Shown here: piece by piece, positions 24,197-33,109 of the stretch
Layout: the number at the start of each line of letters is the position of its first letter
How positions within the stretch are numbered: position 1 is the stretch's first letter
NCBI RefSeq assembly: GCF_001703635.1
Contig: NZ_LQZT01000012.1
Coordinates: forward strand, 62,001 to 126,000
From: Parahoeflea olei
Lineage (GTDB): Bacteria > Pseudomonadota > Alphaproteobacteria > Rhizobiales > Rhizobiaceae
Reading direction: 5' to 3'
Length of the DNA: 64,000 nt
Notes under the pieces: model-generated
Told to the model about the DNA's origin: nothing
Database searches by the model: none
Seen by the model: only the letters and a program-made list of their open reading frames with translations
Made by a program: the position numbers and the translations under genes

Positions 24197-25292
24197 GGGC
24201 GATCAGCTTTCCGGCCCTGTCGGTGACCATCACGTCGACATCGACCGGCGCACCGCGCAAGGTGTCGAGTGCCACGGCGCGGGCCTTGTCCGCGATCAGG
24301 GCCGGCAGCTCCAGGCCTTCGAGGCGAGTCATTTCAAGCACTTCGAGCGCGGTGTTGGCAGCCAGAATCCGGTCCTTCAAGCGGTTTCCACCGAGTGTGC
24401 CCGCCTGGGTCGCGAGCCAGGCCATGTCCACCTGGCTGCGTCTGGAATGCAGGTCGAGCGCGCCCTGGGCGAGCTTGGTGAGCTTGGCGAAGCCGCCGGC
24501 AATGGTGAGCCGCGGCAGCGGGTGGGCGCGAAGATATTTCAGCAGTCCGCCGGCGAAATCGCCCATGTCGAGGCAGGCACTGTCGGGCAGGCCGTAAAAT
24601 GCCTGCGCGGTCCGCTCGGAGGTGGAGCCGGTGGCGCCGAGCACATGGGCGATGCCGCCGGCGCGGGCGACATCGATGCCGCGGTGGATCGAATGGATCC
24701 AGGCCGAACAGGAAAACGGCTGGACGATGCCCGTGGTGCCGAGCACCGAGAGGCCGCCCAGGATGCCCAGTCGCGGGTTCCAGGTCTTGAGCGCCAGCTC
24801 CGCGCCGTTTTCGATGGCGATCTCGATCTCGATATCGGGCGCCAATCCGTGGTGATTGCACAGCTCCTCCGCCACGCCGCGCATCATCTTGCGCGGCACC
24901 GGGTTGATCGCGGGTTCGCCCACCGGCACCGGCAGGCCCGGCAGCGTGACCGTGCCCACGCCGGCGCCGGCCTTGAAGACGATGCCGGCACCGGCCGGCA
25001 GGCGCCTGACCCGCGCCATCACCAGCGCGCCGTGGGTGACGTCGGGGTCGTCGCCCGCATCCTTGACGATACCCGCCATGGCCCAATCCTCGCCAAGGCT
25101 TTCGCGGGCAAGCGCGAAGCCCGGGGTCTGGCCGCCGGGCAGGGTGATCGTGACCGGATCGGGAAACGCGCCGTCCAGCAGCGCCGACAGCGCCGCCTTG
25201 GTTGCGGCGGTGGCGCAGGCGCCCGTGGTCCAGCCCCGGCGCAGTGCCGTGGCGGGCTTTTCCACCCGGATTTCGTTTTCGCCCGCTTGCAT
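24186..25292 (-). CDS. cbiD: Cobalt-precorrin-5B C1-methyltransferase CbiD
   Basis: Methylates C1 of cobalt-precorrin-5B, the step done by the unrelated CobF in the classical oxygen-dependent route. The 368-residue protein has the unmistakable CbiD opening LRRGWTTGACATAATKAAL (from about residue 17), then VKDAGDDPDVTHGALV, GVGTVTLPGLPVPVGEPAINPVPRKMM and FSCSAWIHSIHRGIDVARA. No cobF is in the window, so this is the only C1 methylase gene present here. It diverges from cobA across 209 bp that presumably hold both promoters. The ribosome site is weak. Confidence 0.95.
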   Translation of the reverse strand: MQAGENEIRVEKPATALRRGWTTGACATAATKAALSALLDGAFPDPVTITLPGGQTPGFALARESLGEDWAMAGIVKDAGDDPDVTHGALVMARVRRLPAGAGIVFKAGAGVGTVTLPGLPVPVGEPAINPVPRKMMRGVAEELCNHHGLAPDIEIEIAIENGAELALKTWNPRLGILGGLSVLGTTGIVQPFSCSAWIHSIHRGIDVARAGGIAHVLGATGSTSERTAQAFYGLPDSACLDMGDFAGGLLKYLRAHPLPRLTIAGGFAKLTKLAQGALDLHSRRSQVDMAWLATQAGTLGGNRLKDRILAANTALEVLEMTRLEGLELPALIADKARAVALDTLRGAPVDVDVMVTDRAGKLIAHAR

Positions 25293-25501
25293 GTCGCAGT
25301 TCTTGGTCGTGTCTTGGCTGTTGCCGTTATAGAGTGTGATTGGTACGGGTGTAAGTCATGGTTTCGCGAAGCATTTCGCGCGATGGTGAGCGATCCGGCC
25401 GACACGTCCACCCGGGCGGGACGGTGTGGCAGGAAGATGAAGGTTTCGACCGTTCGTGCATGTCCGACCGGGCCGCGACGGTGCAGGATGAACTGAAGAG
25501 C

Positions 25502-26347
25502 ATGACTGATTGGCAACACACACTCCCGCGCATGCAACCCGGCGAAGTCTGGCTCGTGGGCGCCGGTCCCGGCGATCCGGGTCTCTTGACGCTGCATGCC
25601 GCCAATGCGCTGTCCCAGGCCGACGTGATCGTCCATGACGCGCTGGTCAATGCCGACTGTCTCAAGCTCGCCCGGCCCGGCGCGAGCCTCGAATATGCGG
25701 GAAAGCGCGGCGGCAAGCCGTCGGCCAAGCAACGCGACATCTCGCTGCGCCTCGTCGAACTCGCCCGCGCGGGCAATCGCGTGCTCCGTTTGAAGGGCGG
25801 CGATCCGTTCGTCTTTGGCCGCGGCGGCGAGGAAGCGCTGACGCTGGTCGAGCACCATGTGCCTTTCCGGGTGGTGCCGGGAATCACCGCCGGGATCGGC
25901 GGGCTCGCCTATGCCGGGATTCCGGTCACGCATCGCGACACGAACCATACCGTGACCTTCCTGACCGGGCATGATTCCTCCGGCGTGGTGCCCGATCTCA
26001 TCGATTGGGACGGCGTGGCGCGCGGCAGCCAGGTGATCGTCATGTACATGGCGATGAAGCATATCGCGACCATCGCGGCACGGCTGATCGGGGCAGGGCG
26101 GGCGGCTGACGAACCGGTGGCCTTCGTCACCGATGCCTCGACCGGTGCGCAGGCCGTGCTTGAAACCACGCTCGAAAACGCGGCCGCCGACGTGGCTGCC
26201 TCCGGGCTCGAGCCGCCGGCCATCGTCGTGGTCGGGCAGGTGGTGCGGCTGCGGGCCGCCCTTGACTGGATGGGGGCGGCGCAGGGCCGCGTGCTTTCGC
26301 CCGACCCCCTCGGCCATCGCGCAGGCGCGCAGAAGGACAGTGCATGA
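25502..26347 (+). CDS. cobA: Uroporphyrinogen-III C-methyltransferase CobA
   Basis: SUMT: adds methyl groups at C2 and C7 of uroporphyrinogen III to make precorrin-2, the branch point to cobalamin and siroheme. Family motifs are VWLVGAGPGDPGLLTLHAAN, VIVHDALVNADCL, LRLKGGDPFVFGRGGEE and VVPGITAGIGGLAYAGIPVTHR. The protein is 281 residues from the chosen ATG. Another in-frame ATG 42 nt upstream gives a longer protein, and neither has a strong site, so the start is uncertain. There is no fused siroheme (CysG) domain, which favours a cobalamin role. It overlaps cobB by four bases. Confidence 0.95.
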   Translation: MTDWQHTLPRMQPGEVWLVGAGPGDPGLLTLHAANALSQADVIVHDALVNADCLKLARPGASLEYAGKRGGKPSAKQRDISLRLVELARAGNRVLRLKGGDPFVFGRGGEEALTLVEHHVPFRVVPGITAGIGGLAYAGIPVTHRDTNHTVTFLTGHDSSGVVPDLIDWDGVARGSQVIVMYMAMKHIATIAARLIGAGRAADEPVAFVTDASTGAQAVLETTLENAAADVAASGLEPPAIVVVGQVVRLRAALDWMGAAQGRVLSPDPLGHRAGAQKDSA

Positions 26348-27642
26348 GCGGATTGATGATTGCCGCGCCCCAGTCGGCCTCGGGCAAAACCACGGTGACG
26401 CTGGGTCTTCTCAACGCGCTCAAACGGCGCGGCGTGGCGCTGGCGCCGGGCAAGGCGGGGCCGGATTACATCGATCCGGCGTTCCATGCCGCCGCCAGCG
26501 GCGAGAGATGCCTGAATTACGATGGCTGGGCGATGCGTCCGGACCTGCTGCTCGCCAATGCCTCGCTGCAGGCGCAGGGTGGCCGCATGCTGATGATCGA
26601 GGCGATGATGGGGCTGTTCGACGGGGCCGCGGACGGCTCCGGTTCGGCCGCCGATCTCGCCGCGCTGCTCGGCCTGCCGGTGATTCTCGTGATCGACTGC
26701 TCCAGCATGTCGCATTCGGTGGCGGCGCTGGCCAAGGGCTTTGCCAATTTCCATCCCGACGTGCTGGTCCCGGGCGTGATCCTCAACCGGGTGGCGAGCG
26801 CCCGGCATGAAGGCATGCTGCGTCAGGCGCTCGAGAAGGCGCGCGTCGAGGTGGTCGGCGCGCTGCCGAAGGACGACCGGCTCTCCGTGCCTGCCCGCCA
26901 CCTCGGCCTGGTGCAGGCCGGCGAGAATGCCGATCTCGCCCGGCTGATTTCCGATGCGGCCGATCTCGTCGAGCGGCGCATCGATCTCGACCTGCTCATC
27001 AAGCTGTCGAAGCGCGCGGCCAGCCCCCCTGCGCCCGCCAATATCAGCCGTCTGCCGCCGCCCGGCCAGAAGATCGCCGTGGCGCGCGACATTGCCTTTG
27101 CCTTCGCCTACGAGCACATGCTGCTCGGCTGGCAGCGCCGCGGTGCGCAGATCAGCTTCTTCTCGCCGCTCGCCGACGAGGGACCTGCGGCAGGCTCGGA
27201 CGCGGTGCTGCTGCCCGGCGGCTATCCCGAACTTCATGCCGGGCGGATCGCCGCGGCGGACGGCTTCAAGGCCGGGATGCGCACGGCGATCGAGGCCGGG
27301 CTGCCGGTCTATGGCGAATGCGGCGGCTTCATGGTGCTCGGCGAGGGCCTGATCGATGCCGAGGGCGCGCGTCACGAGATGCTCGGCGCGTTGCCGCTCG
27401 TGACCAGCTTTGCCGAGCGCAAGCGGCATCTGGGCTATCGGCGGGTGACGCCGCTGCCGGGGTTCTTCTGGAACATGGACCTGTCGGCGCATGAATTCCA
27501 TTACGCGACCATCCTGCGTGAAGGCGCGGCGGACCGGCTGTTTGCGGCGCGCGACGCGCTGGGGGCGGATATCGGCGCGGTCGGGCTCAGGCGCGGCAAG
27601 ATCGCGGGCTCCTTCATGCATGTCATCGACCGGATAGACTAG
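26344..27642 (+). CDS. cobB: Hydrogenobyrinic (cobyrinic) acid a,c-diamide synthase CobB
   Basis: ATP- and glutamine-dependent amidation of side chains a and c. The 432-residue protein has an N-terminal P-loop domain (LMIAAPQSASGKTTVTLGLL, then KAGPDYIDPAFH) and a C-terminal class I glutaminase with LLPGGYPELH near residue 294, the Cys motif YGECGGFMVLG near 326 and the late EFHYATI. CobB (late cobalt) and CbiA (early cobalt) are homologous and cannot be separated by eye. It lies between cobA and cobC with 4-bp overlap and 3-bp gap, in one operon. Confidence 0.95.
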   Translation: MSGLMIAAPQSASGKTTVTLGLLNALKRRGVALAPGKAGPDYIDPAFHAAASGERCLNYDGWAMRPDLLLANASLQAQGGRMLMIEAMMGLFDGAADGSGSAADLAALLGLPVILVIDCSSMSHSVAALAKGFANFHPDVLVPGVILNRVASARHEGMLRQALEKARVEVVGALPKDDRLSVPARHLGLVQAGENADLARLISDAADLVERRIDLDLLIKLSKRAASPPAPANISRLPPPGQKIAVARDIAFAFAYEHMLLGWQRRGAQISFFSPLADEGPAAGSDAVLLPGGYPELHAGRIAAADGFKAGMRTAIEAGLPVYGECGGFMVLGEGLIDAEGARHEMLGALPLVTSFAERKRHLGYRRVTPLPGFFWNMDLSAHEFHYATILREGAADRLFAARDALGADIGAVGLRRGKIAGSFMHVIDRID

Positions 27643-27645
27643 GCC

Positions 27646-28659
27646 ATGACGCCCATCGACGTCCCCATCGATCACGGCGGCGCGCTGGCCGAGGCCATGG
27701 CCCGCCATGGCGGCACGGCCTCGGAATGGCTGGATCTTTCAACTGGCATCTCGCCCTTCTCGCTGCCGCTGCCCGAGATCGCGCCCGACGCCTGGCGACG
27801 GTTGCCGGAGCGGGCCGAGGTGGCGCGGGTGTGCGAACTGGCCCAGCGTCACTATGGCGGCTCGGTCCTGCCGGTGGCGGTGCCCGGCACCCAGGCGGCG
27901 ATCCAGCTCCTGCCCTGGCTCCGGCCGCATGCGGAGAACATCGCCATCGTCAGCCCCACCTACGGGGAATATGCCCGCTCCTACGGCCGGATGGGGATGG
28001 CCGCGAAGCCGGTGCCGACGCTCGAAGCCGCAGCCCAGCTTCAGGTCGCGGCCGTCATTCTTGCCAATCCCAACAATCCCGACGGGCGCGAGACGCCGCG
28101 TGACGACATTTTCGGCTTCTGCCGGGCGCATCGGCACAAGCTGGTGATCGTCGACGAGGCCTTTGCCGACATGCGCCAGGACCTGAGCATGGCCGGCGCC
28201 GCCGGGATCGAGCCGAACCTGATCGTGCTGCGCTCCTTCGGCAAGTTCTTCGGCCTGGCGGGTGTGCGGCTCGGCTTCGTGTTCGCGGAACCGAAACTGG
28301 CGGCCATCGTGCAGGAGCGGCTGGGGCCGTGGGCCGTGTCGGGCCCGGCGCTGGCGATCGCCGCGCATGCCTATTCGCGCCTCGACCTGGTGCGCGACCT
28401 GCGCAGCCGCATCGAGGCGGCGCATGCGATGACGCGCTCGGCGCTCAACAAGGCGGGTGTCCAGATCGCGGGCGAAACCGCGTCGTTCTTCCTCTGCGAG
28501 GTCGGAGACGGGGCGGCGATGCGCGAAACGCTGGCAAGCCACAGGATCCTGGTGCGCGCCTTCGATCACAGCCCCTCGCGCATCCGCGTCGGGCTGGTGC
28601 CGGATGATCTCGCCGCGGTGCGTCTGCGCGAAACCTTCCGGATTGCGCGGCGCGCGTGA
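27646..28659 (+). CDS. cobC: Threonine-phosphate decarboxylase CobC
   Basis: PLP-dependent enzyme of the class I/II aminotransferase fold that makes (R)-1-aminopropan-2-ol O-phosphate for the lower ligand arm. The 337-residue protein has WLDLSTGISPFSLPLPEI near the start, LANPNNPDGRETPR near residue 143, the VDEAFADM pocket and the PLP lysine motif RSFGKFFGLAGVRLGFV (Lys near 201). The pairing with cobD directly downstream separates it from HisC-type aminotransferases. Its stop overlaps the cobD start (TGATG). Confidence 0.92.
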   Translation: MTPIDVPIDHGGALAEAMARHGGTASEWLDLSTGISPFSLPLPEIAPDAWRRLPERAEVARVCELAQRHYGGSVLPVAVPGTQAAIQLLPWLRPHAENIAIVSPTYGEYARSYGRMGMAAKPVPTLEAAAQLQVAAVILANPNNPDGRETPRDDIFGFCRAHRHKLVIVDEAFADMRQDLSMAGAAGIEPNLIVLRSFGKFFGLAGVRLGFVFAEPKLAAIVQERLGPWAVSGPALAIAAHAYSRLDLVRDLRSRIEAAHAMTRSALNKAGVQIAGETASFFLCEVGDGAAMRETLASHRILVRAFDHSPSRIRVGLVPDDLAAVRLRETFRIARRA

Positions 28660-29630
28660 TGGGGCATCTCTGGGTCCTGCTGGCTGCGCTTGTGCTCGAC
28701 CGCATCGTTGGCGATCCCGCCTGGCTGTGGCGGCGCGTGAGCCATCCGGTGGTGCTGTTCGGTTGGGCGATTGGCTTTGTCGACAGGCATTTCAACCGGC
28801 CGGGCGACAGCTCCGGGGCGCGCCGCCGCAAGGGCGTGGCGGCGATGCTCGCGCTGCTGGCGCTGGCCGCGCTCGCGGGCTTTGGACTGGGCTGTCTCTT
28901 CGACGGGCTCGGCGTCTTCGGAACGGCGCTCGAAATCATCGTGGTGAGCGTGTTCCTGGCCCAGAAGAGCCTGGCTGACCATGTCGCTGCGGTGGCCGAC
29001 GGGCTCAGGCGCGACGGCCTTGCCGGCGGGCGCACCGCGGTGTCGATGATTGTCGGCCGCGATCCCGAGACCCTCGACGTCTCCGGTGTCTGCCGGGCCG
29101 CGATCGAAAGTCTCGCCGAGAATTTCTCTGACGGCAGTGTCGCGCCCGCCCTTTGGTTCGCGCTGTTCGGCCTGCCCGGGCTGATGGCCTACAAGATGCT
29201 CAACACGGCCGACTCGATGATCGGGCACCTGAACGAGCGGCACCGGGATTTCGGCTGGGCGGCGGCACGGCTCGACGATGTCGCCAACTGGCCGGCCTCG
29301 CGACTGTCGGCGCTGCTGATTGCCGCCGGGGCGGGGATCGCGAAGGGCGGCGCGGCGATGCGGCGGGCGGCGCGCTGCGCCGCCACCGATCACGGCCTGC
29401 ACCGCTCGCCCAATGCCGGCTGGCCGGAAGCAGCCATGGCGGGTGGCCTCGATCTCGCGCTTGGCGGTCCGCGCAGCTATGGCGGCGAGCCGGTGATGGA
29501 GGCGAGCCTCAACGCCGCGGGCCGGCGCCAGGCAGGGGCCGGCGACATCCTCGCCGGGCTTGCGATCTATCACCGCGCCTGCGACGGCCTTGCGGCCCTG
29601 GTGCTCGCGTTCATTCTCCTTTCATTCTGA
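28659..29630 (+). CDS. cobD: Adenosylcobinamide-phosphate synthase CobD (CbiB)
   Basis: Membrane enzyme joining aminopropanol phosphate to adenosylcobyric acid. About 323 residues with hydrophobic helices and the family motifs LDRIVGDPAWLWRRVSHPVV, SLAKKSL-like LAQKSLADHVAAV, VGRDPETLDVSGVCRAAIES, LAENFSDGSVAPALWFALFG and YKMLNTADSMIGHLNERHRDFGWA. A GTG three bases upstream could also start it. It is the last gene of the cobA-cobB-cobC-cobD operon; about 130 bp of AT-richer DNA follow. Confidence 0.95.
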   Translation: MGHLWVLLAALVLDRIVGDPAWLWRRVSHPVVLFGWAIGFVDRHFNRPGDSSGARRRKGVAAMLALLALAALAGFGLGCLFDGLGVFGTALEIIVVSVFLAQKSLADHVAAVADGLRRDGLAGGRTAVSMIVGRDPETLDVSGVCRAAIESLAENFSDGSVAPALWFALFGLPGLMAYKMLNTADSMIGHLNERHRDFGWAAARLDDVANWPASRLSALLIAAGAGIAKGGAAMRRAARCAATDHGLHRSPNAGWPEAAMAGGLDLALGGPRSYGGEPVMEASLNAAGRRQAGAGDILAGLAIYHRACDGLAALVLAFILLSF

Positions 29631-29761
29631 TATCCTAAAATCAAGTGCTTAGAGTTTAGATCTCCGCTCGTGCAGCTGTCTTAACTCTATTGGGAATTTT
29701 TATCTGTCCTGTTTCGAACAGGCAGAATATACTGATGGTCTGGGTAATTGGGGAAACACTA

Positions 29762-30193
29762 ATGCGAAAACTGTTCTTGGCGGGGCTTGTTGCCCTTGGG
29801 CTCATTCCATTGTCTTCTGCATCGGCACTGGCCGCGAAACTTGAGGCGAAGATCAATTTGTCCTCACAAACCATGGTTGTGACGCAGAATGGGCGCGTGA
29901 AATACAAATGGGCGGTTTCGACCGGGCGCAAGGGCTACTCGACGCCCACCGGCAGCTATTCGGCGAAATGGCTCTCGCGCCATCACCGGTCGCGCAAATA
30001 CAACAACGCGCCGATGCCCTATGCGGTGTTCTTCCGCGGCGGCTATGCGGTGCACGCAACCTATGAGACCAAGCGGCTCGGCCGGCCTGCCTCGCATGGC
30101 TGCATTCGCCTGCATCCGGACAACGCGGCCAAGTTCTTCTCGATGGTCCAGCAGACCGGCAATGCCAACACCCGCATCGTGATTTCCTACTGA
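29762..30193 (+). CDS. Short secreted L,D-transpeptidase (YkuD domain)
   Basis: A 143-residue exported enzyme: signal peptide (MRKLFLAGLVALGLIPLSSA, cut after ALA) and one YkuD domain. The catalytic motif HATYETKRLGRPASHGCIRL has the essential His and Cys (SHGCIRL, about residues 112-118). Such enzymes make 3-3 peptidoglycan cross-links or anchor lipoproteins and outer-membrane proteins to peptidoglycan. An upstream in-frame ATG would destroy the signal peptide; GGGGAAAC precedes the chosen start. It stands alone, unrelated to the cob operon, behind an AT-rich promoter region. Confidence 0.9.
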   Translation: MRKLFLAGLVALGLIPLSSASALAAKLEAKINLSSQTMVVTQNGRVKYKWAVSTGRKGYSTPTGSYSAKWLSRHHRSRKYNNAPMPYAVFFRGGYAVHATYETKRLGRPASHGCIRLHPDNAAKFFSMVQQTGNANTRIVISY

Positions 30194-30207
30194 TGCGGAA
30201 AGAACCG

Positions 30208-30226
30208 CCGGCCCCTTGGGGGCCGG
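30208..30226. terminator. Hairpin between convergent genes, possible terminator
   Basis: CCGGCCC, 5-nt loop, GGGCCGG, 15 bp after the L,D-transpeptidase stop and 25 bp before the end of the convergent DfsB-like gene. No T-run follows, so it would be a weak or factor-assisted terminator. Confidence 0.4.
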
Positions 30227-30251
30227 GGCGGGTGTGTTTGCGCGGGTGAAA

Positions 30252-30797
30252 TCAGGCCTTGCGGGCCGAGGCCCTGATATGGGTCCGGATCTTCTTGATC
30301 GCCCAGTCGTAATGGCTTGAGGTCGCCGAAATGCAGTAGGATCCGAGCGTGGTCGTACCGGTCCAGGCAAAATGGCCTTGGGTGAACAGCTCCGCGTCGC
30401 TGAAACGGTCGATCAGCTCCATCACCTGACGGTGGCTCTCGCCAAGCAGGCGCAGCGAGTCCGCGTGGGCGGTATGCTGGTGCTTGCGCCAGAATTCCAT
30501 GTTGAGATCGCCATAGGTTTTCCAGCTATAGGGCGCCGGCAGGAATGGTTGCGCGTCGCCGGCCTGGTTGGTGTTCACCCATGCGATCAACAGCCGGTGC
30601 CACTCGTGGAGGTGGACAGCCACGTCGCGCAGGTTCTTGTCGCGCGCCCAGTGCGCTTCCTTGCCGGCAAAGCCGGGACCGAAAAAGAGCGGCACGCTCG
30701 CCGCGCTCTCGCCCATCGACCCGACCAGGTCCAGAAGTTTTGCGAATTCCGTTTCGGCAGCGTTAATCAGTTGCGCTTTGGTTGTCGGTCTGGCCAT
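30252..30797 (-). CDS. ClbS/DfsB-family four-helix protein
   Basis: A 181-residue protein of the ClbS/DfsB (DUF1706) type in the DinB-like four-helix superfamily. Matching features are the opening MARPTTKAQLINAAETEFAK, the middle KNLRDVAVHLHEWHRLLIAW (His residues of the DinB-like core), LPAPYSWKTYGDLN and the end SSHYDWAIKKIRTHI. ClbS is a cyclopropane hydrolase that protects against colibactin, but most homologs are uncharacterised, and no colibactin-like cluster is nearby. The frame is open 37 codons upstream; the internal ATG at the family's normal N-terminus is chosen. Confidence 0.82.
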   Translation of the reverse strand: MARPTTKAQLINAAETEFAKLLDLVGSMGESAASVPLFFGPGFAGKEAHWARDKNLRDVAVHLHEWHRLLIAWVNTNQAGDAQPFLPAPYSWKTYGDLNMEFWRKHQHTAHADSLRLLGESHRQVMELIDRFSDAELFTQGHFAWTGTTTLGSYCISATSSHYDWAIKKIRTHIRASARKA

Positions 30798-30950
30798 GCC
30801 TCGAGGGTGTCCTTGCGCCCGATGCTGATATCCGGTCACCGTGACCCTGAGCCCCGGGGGCAAGGGGGCGCTTCGGAGGATCAAAGGCGATCCGGGCCGA
30901 AACCGCAATCCGGCGGAATGCCGCGGCGCGGGTTCCGAGCATGACCGGCC

Positions 30951-31910
30951 TCAGAGGCGGCCCTGGGCCTTGAGCTGGTACTTGATCTCCCAACGGTCGT
31001 GGAACCATTGCCACTGACCGGGATATTCGCGCACCCAGCTTTCCACCTTGTCGTTGAGCAGCTGCGCGGTGGCGGCCACATCGACGCGTCCGTCGGCCCC
31101 GCGCGGGATCGTGATCGCGGGTTCGATCTCCAGCCGGTGACGGCCGCCCGGCAGGCGGATGGCGCGCGCCGGATAGACATCGCAGTCATACTGGCGCACG
31201 AGCTTGGCGAGCAGCGGATTGGTGTGGGTCTCGAGCCCGAAGAAGCGGGTTTCCGCGCCCTTGTGGAATTTCTGGTCGACCAGCATGCCGACGGCGCCGC
31301 CGGCTTCGAGCCGCCGCGCCAGCGTGAAGGCGGCGCCAGCACGCGAAGGCACCAGATGGCCCATCGAGGTGCGGCGCGCGGCGAGCACCCGCTTGGCGAT
31401 ATAGGGGTTGTTGGGCGGGCGGAACAGCGCCATCACATCGAGATCATAGGCGGCGGCCGCGATCGGCAGCAGCTCGAAATTGCCGGTATGGGCGGTAAAG
31501 ACGATGAACGGCTTCTTCTCGTCGCGCAGCTTGATGAAGATGTCGACGCCGCTGACCTCGATGCGGCCGGGCTCGGTTTCTTCGGGATCGAAATCGAACA
31601 GCTTGTCGAGAAACACGTATTCGGCGGCAAGCCGGGACATGTTGCCCCACATCTCGACGGCGATCTCGCGGCGCTCGGCTTCGGATTTTTCCGGATAGGC
31701 GCGGGCGAGGTTTTCCATCGCCAGCCGCTGGCGCGGCGTCATCGGCCCGATCCGGCGCGCAAGCCCGTCGACCATCGAGATCGCCTTGTCGGCGGGCAGC
31801 AGCGAGATCAGCCGCAGGAGCGCGAACACCGCGGTCGCGATCGTCCAGTCCCGCACGCGCCGGAGGCCGAGGACGATGCGCGTGAGCGCCATGCGGAGTG
31901 GACTTGCCAT
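30951..31910 (-). CDS. lpxXL: Lipid A very-long-chain acyltransferase LpxXL
   Basis: A 319-residue LpxL/HtrB-family acyltransferase, inner-membrane anchored by an N-terminal helix. It transfers the 27-hydroxyoctacosanoyl-type chain from AcpXL to lipid A. The acyltransferase HX4E box is seen in VFTAHTGNFELLPIAAAAYD (around residue 140), followed by VDQKFHKGAETRFFG. Its place as the last gene of the acpXL-fabZ-fabF-fabF-adh run gives the XL assignment. In rhizobia loss of this system weakens the outer membrane; that is family knowledge, not visible here. Confidence 0.93.
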   Translation of the reverse strand: MASPLRMALTRIVLGLRRVRDWTIATAVFALLRLISLLPADKAISMVDGLARRIGPMTPRQRLAMENLARAYPEKSEAERREIAVEMWGNMSRLAAEYVFLDKLFDFDPEETEPGRIEVSGVDIFIKLRDEKKPFIVFTAHTGNFELLPIAAAAYDLDVMALFRPPNNPYIAKRVLAARRTSMGHLVPSRAGAAFTLARRLEAGGAVGMLVDQKFHKGAETRFFGLETHTNPLLAKLVRQYDCDVYPARAIRLPGGRHRLEIEPAITIPRGADGRVDVAATAQLLNDKVESWVREYPGQWQWFHDRWEIKYQLKAQGRL

Positions 31911-31926
31911 GGCCGGAGCGCCGATC

Positions 31927-32955
31927 CTAATCCATCTTCAGGATGATCTTGCCGAAGACGTCGCGGCCTTCCATGCGTTCGAGCGCGACGGAAATGTCGT
32001 CGAAGCCGACTTCGGTGTCGATCACCGGGTGGACCAGGTTTGCTGCCATCTTCTGCATGGCATTGGCCATGTTCTCCATGCGGCAGCCGAAGGAGCCCAG
32101 CAGCTTGAGCTGCTGCTGGAACAGCATCATCAGGTTGACCTGGGTCGAGACGCCCGAGGTCGAGCCGCAGGTGACGAGCCGGCCGCCGCGCCTCAGAGAG
32201 AGCATCGAGCCGGCCCAGGTGTCGGCACCGACATGCTCGAACACCACGTCGACGCCGCGCTTTTTGGTGAGCTTGCGCACCACGCCCTCGAACCGGTCCT
32301 CGCGATAATTGATCACGTGATCGGCGCCGAGCGCCTTGGCGGGTTCGATCTTGGCGTCGGAGCCGACGGTGGTGATCACCGTGCAGCCGATCTTCTTGGC
32401 GAGCTGGATCGCGGCGCTGCCGATGCCGGAGCCGCCGGCATGGATCAGGATGGTTTCGCCCGGCTCAAGCTTGGCGTTGTCGAACAGCATGTGCTCGACG
32501 GTGCCGAAGGTGACCGGGGCCACGGCGGCGCCGATGGCGGAGACGCCGGGCGGGGCAGGGACCAGAAGGCGGGCCGGGAGATTGACCTTTTCCTGGGCGA
32601 AGCCGTCCAGGTGGAAGCCGTGGACGCCGCCCACATGTTCGCACAGGTTGTCGCGGCCTTCGCGGCAGGGGCGGCAAAGGCCGCAGGTGCGCGCGCCATA
32701 AATCGAGACCAGCTGGCCCGGCAGCAGGCCCGCCACGCCGTGGCCGATGGTTTCGACCACGCCGGAGGCTTCGGCGCCGATCACGAGCGGCATCTTGCGC
32801 TTGGCAAAGGCCATGCCGCGCCAGCCCCAGACATCGATGTGGTTGAGTGCGACGGCCTTGATCGCGACCGTGACTTCCCCGGTTGCCGGCGGCGGCGGCG
32901 GGGCCAGGTCGACCGTCTCAAGCCTGCGATCCTCGATAAGCTGCAATGCCCGCAT
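31927..32955 (-). CDS. Zinc-type alcohol dehydrogenase/quinone oxidoreductase of the VLCFA cluster
   Basis: A 342-residue medium-chain dehydrogenase. The catalytic-domain cysteine cluster TCGLCRPCREGRDNLCEHVG binds structural zinc, and the NAD(P) domain has ILIHAGGSGIGSAAIQLAKK. In acpXL clusters this gene (often called adhXL or adh2XL) is essential to the very-long-chain fatty acid pathway, where it probably acts as an enoyl-thioester reductase; the exact reaction is not settled to my knowledge. It lies 16 bp before lpxXL and about 150 bp after the ketosynthase genes. The start is the ATG of MRALQLIEDRRLETVD. Confidence 0.88.
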   Translation of the reverse strand: MRALQLIEDRRLETVDLAPPPPPATGEVTVAIKAVALNHIDVWGWRGMAFAKRKMPLVIGAEASGVVETIGHGVAGLLPGQLVSIYGARTCGLCRPCREGRDNLCEHVGGVHGFHLDGFAQEKVNLPARLLVPAPPGVSAIGAAVAPVTFGTVEHMLFDNAKLEPGETILIHAGGSGIGSAAIQLAKKIGCTVITTVGSDAKIEPAKALGADHVINYREDRFEGVVRKLTKKRGVDVVFEHVGADTWAGSMLSLRRGGRLVTCGSTSGVSTQVNLMMLFQQQLKLLGSFGCRMENMANAMQKMAANLVHPVIDTEVGFDDISVALERMEGRDVFGKIILKMD

Positions 32956-33109
32956 GGGTAATGTCCTTCGCCGCGCGGCGGCGCCGTGGCGGCCGCCTCT
33001 CTGCTGATTGGTCAGGTCCCGGATGGGGGGACCGGTAAGACGGCGCGCAATGCGCCCCTCTTCGACGGTGTCACGGCGGTCCCTGCGGGCCGCCTGGTGC
33101 GACATGCCT

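Noticed and set aside
29631..29761. AT-rich gap after cobD checked for a tRNA or attachment site
   Set aside because: No cloverleaf, no integrase and no direct repeats; it looks like a plain promoter region.
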